DNA of 52,318 nucleotides from DYMC01 sp035406705 (GCA_964426675.1 CAYRRM010000020.1:1-52318), one strand, 5' to 3'. Numbered from the stretch's first letter, positions 42,479 through 50,374 are shown. The notes: generated by a model not told the origin, from the sequence alone. Numbers and translations are program-made.

Positions 42479-42631
42479 ATGGCAAAATGCGGAATGAAAA
42501 CTGAAGTTTATACAAGGGTTTGTGGTTATCACAGGCCAGTAAGGAATTGGAATCGCGGAAAACAAGAGGAATTTAAAGAAAGAAAAACATATAATCCTGA
42601 TTTTCAGAAAAAAACAGAAAAAATAGCTTAG
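42479..42631 (+). CDS. Separate glycyl-radical peptide of class III ribonucleotide reductase
   Basis: A 50-residue ORF. Its sequence from residue 8 (TEVYTRVCGYHRPVRNW, then GKQEEFKERKTY) is the C-terminal end of NrdD, including the RVCGY loop that carries the glycyl radical. It is out of the nrdD frame and follows after about 100 bases that include a hairpin. It has its own ribosome site AAGGAG, 6 bases before the ATG at 42479; an in-frame ATG at 42473 is too close to it. The main NrdD protein lacks this segment, so the two should assemble, with NrdG (42698) forming the radical on the small chain. The arrangement recalls GrcA (YfiD) repairing pyruvate formate-lyase. Residue C4 may complete the zinc site. 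Confidence 0.87.
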   Translation: MAKCGMKTEVYTRVCGYHRPVRNWNRGKQEEFKERKTYNPDFQKKTEKIA

Positions 42632-42648
42632 TCTATTGTATAAAAATG

Positions 42649-42684
42649 GCCCTGTGTGAAATATGAAAGTTTTTTATACAGGGC
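42649..42684 (+). terminator. Possible terminator or attenuator before nrdG
   Basis: A 7-base-pair stem GCCCTGT/ACAGGGC with a 22-base AT-rich loop, then TTAATTTTT. It lies between the glycyl-radical ORF and nrdG and could reduce nrdG expression relative to nrdD. Confidence 0.45.
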
Positions 42685-42697
42685 TTAATTTTTGATT

Positions 42698-43414
42698 ATG
42701 ATTATAAAGGGTTTTGACAAATTTTCACTTATAGATTATCCTGGAAAAATCGCTGCTATTGTTTTTACTGCAGGTTGTAATTTCAGGTGCCCTTATTGTC
42801 ATAATCCTCATCTCGTTTTTGAATCTTCAGCTCAACCGAGACTTTCAGAAAAAGCTATACTAAGCTTCTTAGAAGAAAGGAGAGGTAAGATTGACGGAAT
42901 TGTGATTAGTGGAGGAGAACCGACCCTACAAAAGAATTTACCTCTTTTTTTAGAAAAAATTAAAACAATGGGATATCTCACTAAAGTTGATACAAATGCC
43001 TCAAATCCTGAAAAATTAAAAACTTTAGTGAATCACGGATTAGTTGATAGTTTTGGAATTGACTACAAAGCTCCAAAATATAAATACAAAGAACTTAGTG
43101 GTAGTGAGGACAACGATATTGTGGAAAAAATTTGGAAAAGCATAACAATCGCACTTGAAAGTGGAAAACTTGCTGAAGTAAAAACGACTATCCACAAAAG
43201 ATTACTTTCATTTGACGATTTAAGAAAGATAAGAAATGAACTTGATGAACTTGGTGTAAGAGATTGGATTCTTCAACAGTTTCATAAAACAGAAATGATA
43301 GATAACTCTCTTTGTGAAGAAGAAAGTTATACGGATTTTGAACTTGCGAATTTCGCTAAAAAAATGCATCTTACTCGTGTGCGAGGTGTAAAAGGATTGT
43401 TTTTTGAAATATAA
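42698..43414 (+). CDS. nrdG: Anaerobic ribonucleotide reductase activating protein (radical SAM)
   Basis: A 238-residue radical SAM enzyme that generates the glycyl radical on NrdD. The cluster motif is CNFRCPYC, preceded by SLIDYPGKIAAIVFTAG, with the SAM-binding glycine stretch VISGGEPTLQ. The ATG at 42698 is preferred to the TTG at 42692; no clear ribosome site is visible. It is longer than E. coli NrdG and of the NrdG2 type that acts as a pyruvate formate-lyase-activase-like protein. It is downstream of nrdD and the glycyl-radical peptide. The palindrome copy is at 43346-43356. Confidence 0.93.
   Translation: MIIKGFDKFSLIDYPGKIAAIVFTAGCNFRCPYCHNPHLVFESSAQPRLSEKAILSFLEERRGKIDGIVISGGEPTLQKNLPLFLEKIKTMGYLTKVDTNASNPEKLKTLVNHGLVDSFGIDYKAPKYKYKELSGSEDNDIVEKIWKSITIALESGKLAEVKTTIHKRLLSFDDLRKIRNELDELGVRDWILQQFHKTEMIDNSLCEEESYTDFELANFAKKMHLTRVRGVKGLFFEI
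43346..43356. repeat. Iterated palindrome GCGAATTTCGC (n=2)
   Basis: Perfect core in nrdG, encoding Ala-Asn-Phe-Ala. No perfect copy is seen from here to the end of the window (about 9 kb). Confidence 0.9.
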
Positions 43415-43538
43415 CCATCATTAATGAGTCTCAAAAATTGACTTTTATTTTTTCTGCTTGAATTTCTCTATTAAAATGTTATCATTTAAGATTATTGTAG
43501 AATCAATATACAAATATTAAGGATTAAGGAGGAAAATT

Positions 43539-44468
43539 ATGAAATTCGTTAGGTTATTGTTTTTTGTATTTATCACTTTTCTCTCATTTTCTCTATTCGC
43601 TCATTTGTGTAATGACGTATTTGAGCAGGCAAAAGATGATCTTGCCGTAAAAGTCGATATAAGAGATGGACAACTGAGAATTAATAAAGAAGCAACCTTT
43701 AGGGTTTATTTGATGAATACAATGGACCGGGACATAGCAGACATAAATCTAAAAGTAGAATCAGATGCTTTTGATTCAATCGTTTCTCCATCAAAAAGCT
43801 GGAAAAAATTTCCCGTATTGAGAACCACCAGAAAAGGTGGACAAAAGGAATATTTTGAAGTGACTTTGAAGCGTAAACCTAACTTACCTGATGGCAAATA
43901 CAAAATTAATCTCACACTTTTCAACGGACGTGATGCCTCTATGGTATTTAAGACGCTTGACATCGAAGAAGCTGCGGACATTCAAAAGTTGCCCGAAGCT
44001 CAAAAATTGACTATTGACGGAACCATAAAGAAAGAAGAATGGGAAAATTCTATTCTTCTATCAAATTTTTATAACTATGAGAAAAAAGGAAAATATTTCT
44101 TTTCTACGATTCTAAAAAATCAACCAAGAATTCGTTTAATGGCTGATAAAACGAATCTCTATATAGCAGCAAAACTTGAAGAAGGACAAAATAATATAGA
44201 ATTACTTATTACTAACAAACGAGATGAAAAAGCAAAAACTCTCAATATTGATTTACTTAAGGGAAAAGTAGAAGGAATTCAAGGTGCTATAGTTAAGTCT
44301 TCAATTGATGGTTCAGAAATAAAAATTCCACTCACTTCACTTCTTGGAATGAAAAATAACTCTTTTTTCATTAATATGATAATTAAGAAAGAAAATCAAA
44401 TTTCATATTGGAGAGGAAATTCTTTTTCTTTTCAAGATCCTTTAGTTTTTGCAGAGCTCACAAGGTAG
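43539..44468 (+). CDS. Secreted protein with NEW3-like and CBM9-like beta domains
   Basis: A 309-residue protein with a signal peptide (about residues 1-21, SFSLFAHLC). Residues 35 to 135 form an Ig-like/NEW3-type sandwich (VKVDIRDGQLRINKEATFRVYLMN, shown here only in part as RINKEATFRVYLMN). Residues 150 to 305 resemble a CBM9/DOMON-type fold beginning LTIDGTIKKEEWENS and containing RIRLMADKTNLYIAAKLEE. No catalytic domain is seen; glycan binding is inferred. A Cys at about 23 could be a lipobox but the context is poor. AAGGAGG precedes the ATG. It is convergent with rhaM. Confidence 0.7.
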   Translation: MKFVRLLFFVFITFLSFSLFAHLCNDVFEQAKDDLAVKVDIRDGQLRINKEATFRVYLMNTMDRDIADINLKVESDAFDSIVSPSKSWKKFPVLRTTRKGGQKEYFEVTLKRKPNLPDGKYKINLTLFNGRDASMVFKTLDIEEAADIQKLPEAQKLTIDGTIKKEEWENSILLSNFYNYEKKGKYFFSTILKNQPRIRLMADKTNLYIAAKLEEGQNNIELLITNKRDEKAKTLNIDLLKGKVEGIQGAIVKSSIDGSEIKIPLTSLLGMKNNSFFINMIIKKENQISYWRGNSFSFQDPLVFAELTR

Positions 44469-44498
44469 GGAGAATTCCCATCTCTTTTTTTCTTGTGT

Positions 44499-44813
44499 TC
44501 AATCTATGTGAAAGACTTCGGTTAATTTTTTTGCTTTAGGACTGTTATCAGGGTTACACTCCATTAAATCTTTCATATATTCCCACCATTTTTTGCAGAT
44601 TTCGGTATTTGCTATACTATTCCAGCGCTCTATATCTTCAACTTCAACGTAAGCAAACAATTCATTCGTCTTGTCATTCAAAAAGATTGAATAATTATGA
44701 ACGCCATGGTCTTTGAGTGTTTTTTCAAGTTCCTTCCAGATAGGGTTATGCCTTTTTATATATTCTTCTTTACTGTCTTTTTTTAGTTTAAAAATGTGAG
44801 CTAATCTAATCAT
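44499..44813 (-). CDS. rhaM: L-rhamnose mutarotase
   Basis: A 104-residue dimeric alpha-beta barrel protein that interconverts rhamnose anomers. The family residues are present: His in KRHNPIWKEL, Tyr in GVHNYSIFLND, LFAYVEVED and the tryptophan pair in KKWWEYM. It is 4 bases downstream of argB in a minus-strand run queF-argJ-argB-rhaM, with no other rhamnose gene in this window. It is the last gene of the run. Confidence 0.9.
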   Translation of the reverse strand: MIRLAHIFKLKKDSKEEYIKRHNPIWKELEKTLKDHGVHNYSIFLNDKTNELFAYVEVEDIERWNSIANTEICKKWWEYMKDLMECNPDNSPKAKKLTEVFHID

Positions 44814-44817
44814 AAAA

Positions 44818-45693
44818 TTAACCTCTTACAATTTCTGTTCCTATACCTTTATCAGTAAAAATTTCAAGTAGTAGTGAGTGCTGGATTCTGCCATCAATCA
44901 TATGGATTTTATTAGTACCAGCTTTTAGTGCTTCAATAGCGCTCTCAACTTTTGGAATCATTCCTCCTGAGATAATTTTCCTTTTTATAAGATCATTGAT
45001 TTCAGACTCTTTAATAGTGGATATTACTGTACTTTCGTCCTTGGGGTCAAGAAGAATTCCTGGTACATCACTTATAAAAACAAGTTTCCTGGCTTTTAAG
45101 GCTTTTGCAATATGACATGCGGCAATATCTGCATTAATGTTATAGATATTTTTTTTACTATCACACGCAAGAGGGGGTATAACAGGTAATAATCCTTGTT
45201 TGATAGCTCGTAAAATTGGTTTTGTATTTACGCTGATTATCTCTCCGACGAATCCAATATCTATTTTTTTTCCTGTTTCTGAGCATATTGTATATTTTTT
45301 TTTCGCTTTCAGGAACGACTTTCCCGATATAGGATGCGCCTTTCCTCCAAACTTCTTGGCTTTTTGTACTATTTCAGAATTTATTAGGTTATGTAAGACA
45401 TCATCAACCACCTCTATTGTCTTTTCACAAGTATATCTAAGTCCATTTATAAATTTGGTTTCAAGTCCGACTTCATTCATTTTGGCTGTAATTGCCTTTC
45501 CTCCGCCGTGAACAATTATTGGTTTCATGCCTACCGTTTCCATAAAAACAATATCGCGAATAGTCATTTGCATCAAATCATCATTTTCCATCACACTACC
45601 ACCCAATTTTATAACTATTTTTTCACCTTTAAATCTCTGAATATACGGCAATGCCTCAATCAAAACAGATGCTTTATTGATAATTTCTTTCAT
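44818..45693 (-). CDS. argB: Acetylglutamate kinase
   Basis: A 291-residue ArgB, the second step of arginine synthesis. The ATG at 45693 is preferred to the in-frame ATG at 45732, because family members start MKEIINKASVLIEALPYI-like and the longer form overlaps argJ. Motifs are IVIKLGGSVM, IIVHGGGKAI, GLRYT, VSGGMIPKVESA and IHMIDGRIQHSLLLEIFT. The regulatory N-terminal helix of arginine-sensitive ArgB (about 20 residues) is present, so feedback inhibition is possible. It follows argJ closely and precedes rhaM. Confidence 0.94.
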   Translation of the reverse strand: MKEIINKASVLIEALPYIQRFKGEKIVIKLGGSVMENDDLMQMTIRDIVFMETVGMKPIIVHGGGKAITAKMNEVGLETKFINGLRYTCEKTIEVVDDVLHNLINSEIVQKAKKFGGKAHPISGKSFLKAKKKYTICSETGKKIDIGFVGEIISVNTKPILRAIKQGLLPVIPPLACDSKKNIYNINADIAACHIAKALKARKLVFISDVPGILLDPKDESTVISTIKESEINDLIKRKIISGGMIPKVESAIEALKAGTNKIHMIDGRIQHSLLLEIFTDKGIGTEIVRG

Positions 45694-45712
45694 AATTTTC
45701 GCCAACCTTTTT

Positions 45713-46939
45713 TTATGTTCTGTAATCTGCATTAATTTTTACATAATCATAAGATAAATCACTAGTCCAGATGGTACAATTTTTTTTCCCTGCGCCAAGC
45801 CTTATTTTTATTACAAATTCCTTCTTTGCCACTTCTTCAGCCAATTCTTTCTCTGGAATTTCTTCTGGCTTGCCTTTTTTTATTACAAATTTATCATTAT
45901 ATAACAGATCTACTTTCTCTGGAGAAAATTCTGCACCTGAATATCCTGCTGCGGCCAAAATTCGTCCCCAATTTGGATCTCCGCCAAACCATGCTGTTTT
46001 ACATAACATTGAGTTAGCTATTGCTCTTGCACATTTTTCAGCATCTTCTCTATTTGCCGCATTTTCTACAATAACAGTTACAAATTTTGTAACTCCTTCT
46101 CCATCAAGCACTATACTTTTTGCCATTTTTTCCATTAATAGCCTGAGAGCTTCTGCAAAATTTGCAGCATCAGGAGAATTTTCATTTATTAGCTTATTAG
46201 TTGCCGCACCATTGCAAAACATAATTACCGTATCATTTGTGCTCATATCATTATCAACAGTTATTTTATTAAAGGTTGACTGGATACATTCATCAAATAC
46301 TTTTCGCAAAAAGTTTTTTTCTACAAGAGCATCACAAGAGATAAATGAAAGCATGGTTGCATGCGGAAATGTCTGCATTTTTGGAGAAATCATCCCTGAA
46401 CCTTTTGTCATAGAGCCAATGAATATCTCTTTTCCATCGAATGTTTTAAAAACAATAGCAGCTTCTTTTTTTACAAGATCCGTAGTCATTATTGCTTCGG
46501 CAGCGTCTGAAGCATTTTTTGCAGAAAGATTTTTTGCAATAATGTCAATTCCCTTCTTAATTTTTTGCATTGGGAGCTGGACACCTATTCTCCCAGTTGA
46601 ACATACCAAAACTTCTGCACTTTTTACTGAAAGGGCTTTTGCCGCATAAACAGATGTTTCTCTGGCATTTTTTATTCCTTCTTTTCCAGTACAGGCATTT
46701 GCATTGCCACTATTTATAACAATAGCTCTGAAGCAATCAGTTTTCTTTAATTTTTCCTTGCACAATTCAACAGGGGCTGCACTAAATTTATTGCTTGTAA
46801 ATGCTGCTGCTGCAATAGCTGGTTTTTCGCTATACAATATGCAGAGGTCTTTTTTTTGGTTCTTTTTTAGTCCGCAACTTACAGCTGAAGCCGCAAAGTA
46901 TCTTGGAGTACAGATATTTCCTGATTCTATAAACTTCAT
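45713..46939 (-). CDS. argJ: Bifunctional glutamate N-acetyltransferase/ornithine acetyltransferase
   Basis: A 408-residue ArgJ that recycles acetyl groups in arginine synthesis. It is made as a precursor cleaved autocatalytically before the nucleophile Thr in AIMTTD. Other motifs are INSGNANACTG, STGRIGVQLP, GMISPKM, TVDNDMSTNDT, LDGEGVTKFV and GGDPNWGRILAA. AAGGAG precedes the ATG. It starts 3 bases after the queF stop and is followed by argB, so arginine genes are co-expressed with queuosine synthesis, an unusual pairing. Confidence 0.95.
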   Translation of the reverse strand: MKFIESGNICTPRYFAASAVSCGLKKNQKKDLCILYSEKPAIAAAAFTSNKFSAAPVELCKEKLKKTDCFRAIVINSGNANACTGKEGIKNARETSVYAAKALSVKSAEVLVCSTGRIGVQLPMQKIKKGIDIIAKNLSAKNASDAAEAIMTTDLVKKEAAIVFKTFDGKEIFIGSMTKGSGMISPKMQTFPHATMLSFISCDALVEKNFLRKVFDECIQSTFNKITVDNDMSTNDTVIMFCNGAATNKLINENSPDAANFAEALRLLMEKMAKSIVLDGEGVTKFVTVIVENAANREDAEKCARAIANSMLCKTAWFGGDPNWGRILAAAGYSGAEFSPEKVDLLYNDKFVIKKGKPEEIPEKELAEEVAKKEFVIKIRLGAGKKNCTIWTSDLSYDYVKINADYRT

Positions 46940-46942
46940 TTT

Positions 46943-47353
46943 TTACTCCTTCTTATAAACTGCTTTTACCGTCAGAGAAATCCCTCCCCTTGGGCGAAAA
47001 ATACCTATAACTTCAAGGTATTTCGGATTTGCTATGGCTATAATTTTATCTCTGATTATATTTACCACATCTTCGTGAAAGGTATTATAATTCCTGAATG
47101 ATTGTAGGAATAATTTTAATGACTTACTTTCGATGCATTTCTGGTGTGGAATGTAAGTTATTTTTATCATGCCGAAATCGGGTTGTCCTGTAACTGGGCA
47201 GAGAGAAGTAAACTCCGGACACTCAAAAATGACTTCATAATCTCTATCAGGAAATTTATTTTCAAAACATTCGATGAGAGCCTTATTCGGCGTATTAGCC
47301 GCTTTTACTCCTGATTTTCCGAGTAAAGAAATTCCATTTATTTTTTTTTTCAT
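46943..47353 (-). CDS. queF: NADPH-dependent 7-cyano-7-deazaguanine reductase
   Basis: A 136-residue type I (YkvM-like) QueF that reduces preQ0 to preQ1 in queuosine synthesis. It has the catalytic Cys in SLCPVTGQPDFG and the QueF signature ESKSLKLFLQSFRN, and ends RPRGGISLTV. It is the first gene of the queF-argJ-argB-rhaM run. No ribosome site is obvious. No preQ1 riboswitch is apparent in the 120-base gap shared with the divergent TIGR04073 gene. Confidence 0.94.
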   Translation of the reverse strand: MKKKINGISLLGKSGVKAANTPNKALIECFENKFPDRDYEVIFECPEFTSLCPVTGQPDFGMIKITYIPHQKCIESKSLKLFLQSFRNYNTFHEDVVNIIRDKIIAIANPKYLEVIGIFRPRGGISLTVKAVYKKE

Positions 47354-47474
47354 TTTTTCAATTTTATGTTTTTTTTAAAAAAAAATAAATTTTGCTCTTG
47401 AACTGTTAATTTCAAGTGTTAATTTACAAAACAACATAAAATTTAAAAGTCAAAAAGTTATAAGGGGTTGATTT

Positions 47475-47873
47475 ATGAGAAAGAATCTAAAGTTTCTGTG
47501 TGTCATTGCAGTCTTTATGCTCATTTCAACTATCAATCTGCATGCAGGAGATCCTTTCCGAAAGCTTGGCAGAGGAATTGTAAATGCAGGGTTCGGAGCA
47601 CTGGAAATTCCCATCAAGATCTACGATGTAAACAAAGAGGAAGGGGGACTTGCTGCTGTCACTTATGGAACATTGAAAGGCATCGGATTTTTCATAGCCA
47701 GAGAGGTCGTTGGAGTAATAGAAATTGCTACATTCCCAATTCCATTACCAGGGGCTACCGATAGTCCAAATGAATCAGGCTGGGGATACGGCCCATGGAT
47801 GCAACCTGAATTTGTTGTAGGGCCTGAGCACGATATTTACAATATTGTGTACCAAGATCTCCCGGTAGACTGA
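47475..47873 (+). CDS. Exosortase system-associated protein, TIGR04073-like
   Basis: A 132-residue secreted protein. The signal peptide covers about residues 1-24 (ending NLHAGD). The mature part begins DPFRKLGRGIVNAGFGALEIP, given in the record as RKLGRGIVN, and continues with TYGTLKGIGFFIAREVVGVIE, shortened here to KGIGFFIAREVVGVIE, and FPIPLPG. This pattern is that of the TIGR04073 family found in genomes with exosortase/PEP-CTERM sorting. No exosortase or PEP-CTERM protein is in this window. AGGGG precedes the ATG and a strong terminator follows. Confidence 0.83.
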   Translation: MRKNLKFLCVIAVFMLISTINLHAGDPFRKLGRGIVNAGFGALEIPIKIYDVNKEEGGLAAVTYGTLKGIGFFIAREVVGVIEIATFPIPLPGATDSPNESGWGYGPWMQPEFVVGPEHDIYNIVYQDLPVD

Positions 47874-47900
47874 TTTCGTTAATTAGTTTGTAGGCAATCA

Positions 47901-47928
47901 ACCCCGCTTAATAGGCGGGGTTTTTTTT
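47901..47928 (+). terminator. Rho-independent terminator after the TIGR04073 gene
   Basis: Stem ACCCCGC/GCGGGGT with a 7-base loop and eight T residues, 28 bases after the stop. Confidence 0.95.
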
Positions 47929-47954
47929 AATTCTAAGAAGCTAAAGGAGAAAAA

Positions 47955-48923
47955 GTGAGTATCGTTTTGAACAGTAAAGTAAAAGTTCTCGATTGCACTA
48001 TTCGCGATGGAGGACTGATTAATAAATGGCAGTTTCCTGAAGAACTGGTGAAATCTGTTTATCATTCTCTTACAAAAGCCGGTATTGATTATATGGAAAT
48101 CGGTTATAGGGCTTCAGAAAAATTATTTGACCCAAAAGAATATGGGAAATGGAGATTCAGTAAAGATGACACTATAAAAGAAGTTATAGGAGATCAAATT
48201 CCAGATAAGATGAAAATAGGTGTCATGGTGGATATAGGACGAGTTGAAACTGATGATTTGCTCCCTAAAGATCAAGCCATAATTGATTTCGTAAGAGTTG
48301 CTACTTATGTGAAAGATACTGCAAAAGCTGTTGAAACGGCAAATATCGTAGAACAAAAAGGTTATCAATCATTCATAAATATTATGGCAATTTCCACTGT
48401 CAATGAACACGATCTTATAAAAGCTCTCGAGCAAATAGAAAAAGAAACAAACGTTATTGCTGTGACCGTTGTTGACAGTTATGGATCTTTATATCCAGAT
48501 GATGTAAAATATCTGGTTGAGTTGTTTCGTTCAGTCTTGAAGGAAAAACAGGTTGGATTTCACGGACATAATAATCAACAACTTGGATTTGCTAATACAA
48601 TTCAGGCTATTCAGTCTGGAGCTACTTTCTGCGATGCAACAATAAATGGAATAGGCAGAGGAGCTGGAAATTGTCCAATAGAATTGCTTCTATCGTGGCT
48701 TAAAAATCCAAAATATAATATTGAACCTATTCTCCAGGTAATACAGGATCATTTTGTAAAACTCGCAGAGAGCGGAGTTGAATGGGGCTATATAATTCCT
48801 TATATGATTACAGGTATTTTGAATGAACATCCAAGAACAGCAATTGCTTTGCGGGATTCAGAGCAAAGAGATCACTATGCTGATTTTTATAGAAAGTTAA
48901 CCACCCCAGAGTGTTTTAAATAA
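47955..48923 (+). CDS. HMG-CoA lyase-like / 4-hydroxy-2-oxovalerate aldolase-type TIM barrel enzyme
   Basis: A 322-residue DRE-TIM metallolyase-fold protein. LDCTIRDGG (residues about 12-20) gives the metal-binding Asp and catalytic Arg; EIGYRAS, VTVVDSYGSLYPDDV and GFHGHNNQQLGFAN (metal His pair) follow, then INGIGRGAGNCPIELL. Similar enzymes cleave or form C-C bonds of 2-oxo or acyl acids; members of this group are also found in surface-glycan clusters. The start is GTG with AAAGGAG upstream. It lies just after a strong terminator and so needs its own promoter. Exact substrate unknown. Confidence 0.85.
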   Translation: MSIVLNSKVKVLDCTIRDGGLINKWQFPEELVKSVYHSLTKAGIDYMEIGYRASEKLFDPKEYGKWRFSKDDTIKEVIGDQIPDKMKIGVMVDIGRVETDDLLPKDQAIIDFVRVATYVKDTAKAVETANIVEQKGYQSFINIMAISTVNEHDLIKALEQIEKETNVIAVTVVDSYGSLYPDDVKYLVELFRSVLKEKQVGFHGHNNQQLGFANTIQAIQSGATFCDATINGIGRGAGNCPIELLLSWLKNPKYNIEPILQVIQDHFVKLAESGVEWGYIIPYMITGILNEHPRTAIALRDSEQRDHYADFYRKLTTPECFK

Positions 48924-48949
48924 TATAATAGAAGTTTGAATAAATTTTT

Positions 48950-49873
48950 TTACCAGCCTGGCGTAACTCTTGGATAATCAGGTTGTTCCTGTTTGACTAC
49001 TTTTTCTGCTCTCCGGCAAATACTCCCAGGAACTATATTTCCTGTTGATGTAAGAATTCTTGCTTTTGAGAATTTTTGCAAGACATCTGTTATTTCTATT
49101 TCGGCAATTTTTGCCTCCGCTGCACCAAGGAATTCCCCAGTATCTGGATCTTTAACTATTTCCCCAACTTCATATACATAGAGAATATCACCTTTGTTTA
49201 ATCCTGAGCCATCTCCTCTGTTGAGCATTAATTCAAGTCCTGACACTGAAGCGACTTTTATTGGGTAAATCCCCTCAAGCACATAATTTGACGCCTTTAC
49301 AGCAGCTGATTCAAAGAATTTATCCTGGAAATCGCCTATAGTCATTTCTTTTCTATCTGAAAAAGGTATATTTTTGCTATTTAATTTTTCTGTTATACTA
49401 TGAGCACAAACAATTTTTCCAGATTTTGTCTCTACAACTCTGAAGTGAACTTTAAGTGTTCCTATAATATAGGTGCGTTGTTCACCTGTTATTTGAATAT
49501 TTTTTTGTTCTGCCTGATATTCAAGTCTGTCTATATACCCAACAACAAGGTAATCTGCTACAAGAAGTTTGCCTATCCTTTCTGCTTCTCCAGGTTTTGC
49601 GTAGTCAGATTCTGTAAGATTATTTTCGTTCATGATTTTTACTATGTTAGCTCTCTCAAGTACATCAAACTTTCTGGATTTCACAAGATTCTGCATCAAT
49701 TGGTCTGAAAAAGTAGTTTCAATCACAGTTGGTTGTATTATGGTGTCGCCAAAACGGATTTCAAGTCTCTGATCAATGATAAACGGCATAACAGCAAGCG
49801 TAGGACGTTCTGCTGTTTTTACATAAGATAATGCAAACCCAAATAATAACACAATTGCGAAGATTTTTTTCAT
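48950..49873 (-). CDS. CsgG/HfaB-like secreted lipoprotein-type protein
   Basis: A 307-residue protein. The ATG at 49873 is chosen over 49888 because GGAGG lies 8 bases upstream. A signal peptide covers residues 1-20 (MKKIFAIVLLFGFALSYVK). The mature part, RPTLAVMPFIID, FSDQLMQNLVKSRKFDVLER, LLVADYLVVGYIDR and VHFRVVETKSGKIV, matches the CsgG/HfaB penicillin-binding-activator type fold. A C-terminal region after 210 adds a beta domain. CsgG forms outer-membrane secretion pores, but here no lipobox Cys is seen and no curli genes are near, so a soluble or structural role is possible. Confidence 0.82.
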   Translation of the reverse strand: MKKIFAIVLLFGFALSYVKTAERPTLAVMPFIIDQRLEIRFGDTIIQPTVIETTFSDQLMQNLVKSRKFDVLERANIVKIMNENNLTESDYAKPGEAERIGKLLVADYLVVGYIDRLEYQAEQKNIQITGEQRTYIIGTLKVHFRVVETKSGKIVCAHSITEKLNSKNIPFSDRKEMTIGDFQDKFFESAAVKASNYVLEGIYPIKVASVSGLELMLNRGDGSGLNKGDILYVYEVGEIVKDPDTGEFLGAAEAKIAEIEITDVLQKFSKARILTSTGNIVPGSICRRAEKVVKQEQPDYPRVTPGW

Positions 49874-49940
49874 GATTAATACCTCCATTTATTTTATCAC
49901 TTGTATTGCAATATAAATCTGAAAAGATGATAAATCAAGA

Positions 49941-49996
49941 AAAAAAAAGCAGAATAGTAAAACTATAAAGGGGAGGAGAATAGTTTACTATTCTGC
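49941..49996 (-). terminator. Strong terminator of the amt-glnK operon
   Basis: The stem at 49949-49966 and 49980-49996 pairs about 17 bases with one bulged base. On the minus strand it is followed by eight T residues (49941-49948). It lies 14 bases after the glnK stop. Confidence 0.9.
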
Positions 49997-50010
49997 TATA
50001 GAGGGGGAGA

Positions 50011-50352
50011 TTATCCTATTGCATCATTTCCAGTTTCTCCTGTTCTGATCCTTATACATTCCTCCAAATTTGTAATGAATATCTTTCCATCACCTATTTT
50101 TCCTGTTCTTGCACCTTTTATTATAGCATCAATTGTTTTTTGCACAAAATTATCATTTACCGCAATATCAAGGCGAATCTTTTTTAAAAGGTTTACCTCG
50201 GTTACAGCTCCACGATAATGTTCTTCAAATCCCATTTGTTGTCCGCATCCTATCACATTGCTGACAGTCATTTTATGGACTTCTGCCTCGAAAAGAGCTG
50301 CTTTTACATCAGGTAATTTTTCCGGTTGAATTATTGCTGTTACAATTTTCAT
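50011..50352 (-). CDS. glnK: PII nitrogen-signal protein without Tyr51
   Basis: A 113-residue PII that senses ATP/ADP and 2-oxoglutarate and gates the ammonium transporter. It starts MKIVTAIIQPEKLPDVKAAL, and GKIGDGKIFI binds the nucleotide phosphate. The T-loop reads EEHYRGAVTEV: Tyr46 is kept but residue 51, the uridylylation site in enterobacterial PII, is Thr. Control by GlnD uridylylation is thus unlikely, leaving ligand binding. AGGAG precedes the ATG. It follows amt by 22 bases and shares its sigma-54-type promoter. Confidence 0.94.
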   Translation of the reverse strand: MKIVTAIIQPEKLPDVKAALFEAEVHKMTVSNVIGCGQQMGFEEHYRGAVTEVNLLKKIRLDIAVNDNFVQKTIDAIIKGARTGKIGDGKIFITNLEECIRIRTGETGNDAIG

Positions 50353-50374
50353 TTTTTTCTCCTATTTTAATTTA

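Noticed and set aside
32..43356. Reading the palindromes as operators of one regulator
   Set aside because: All 18 copies lie inside coding regions and none upstream of a start codon, so classical operator function does not fit.
45771..46649. 292-codon plus-strand open frame opposite argJ
   Set aside because: It is antisense to the complete, motif-rich argJ gene and has low-complexity Ser/Ile/Phe composition, a typical shadow.
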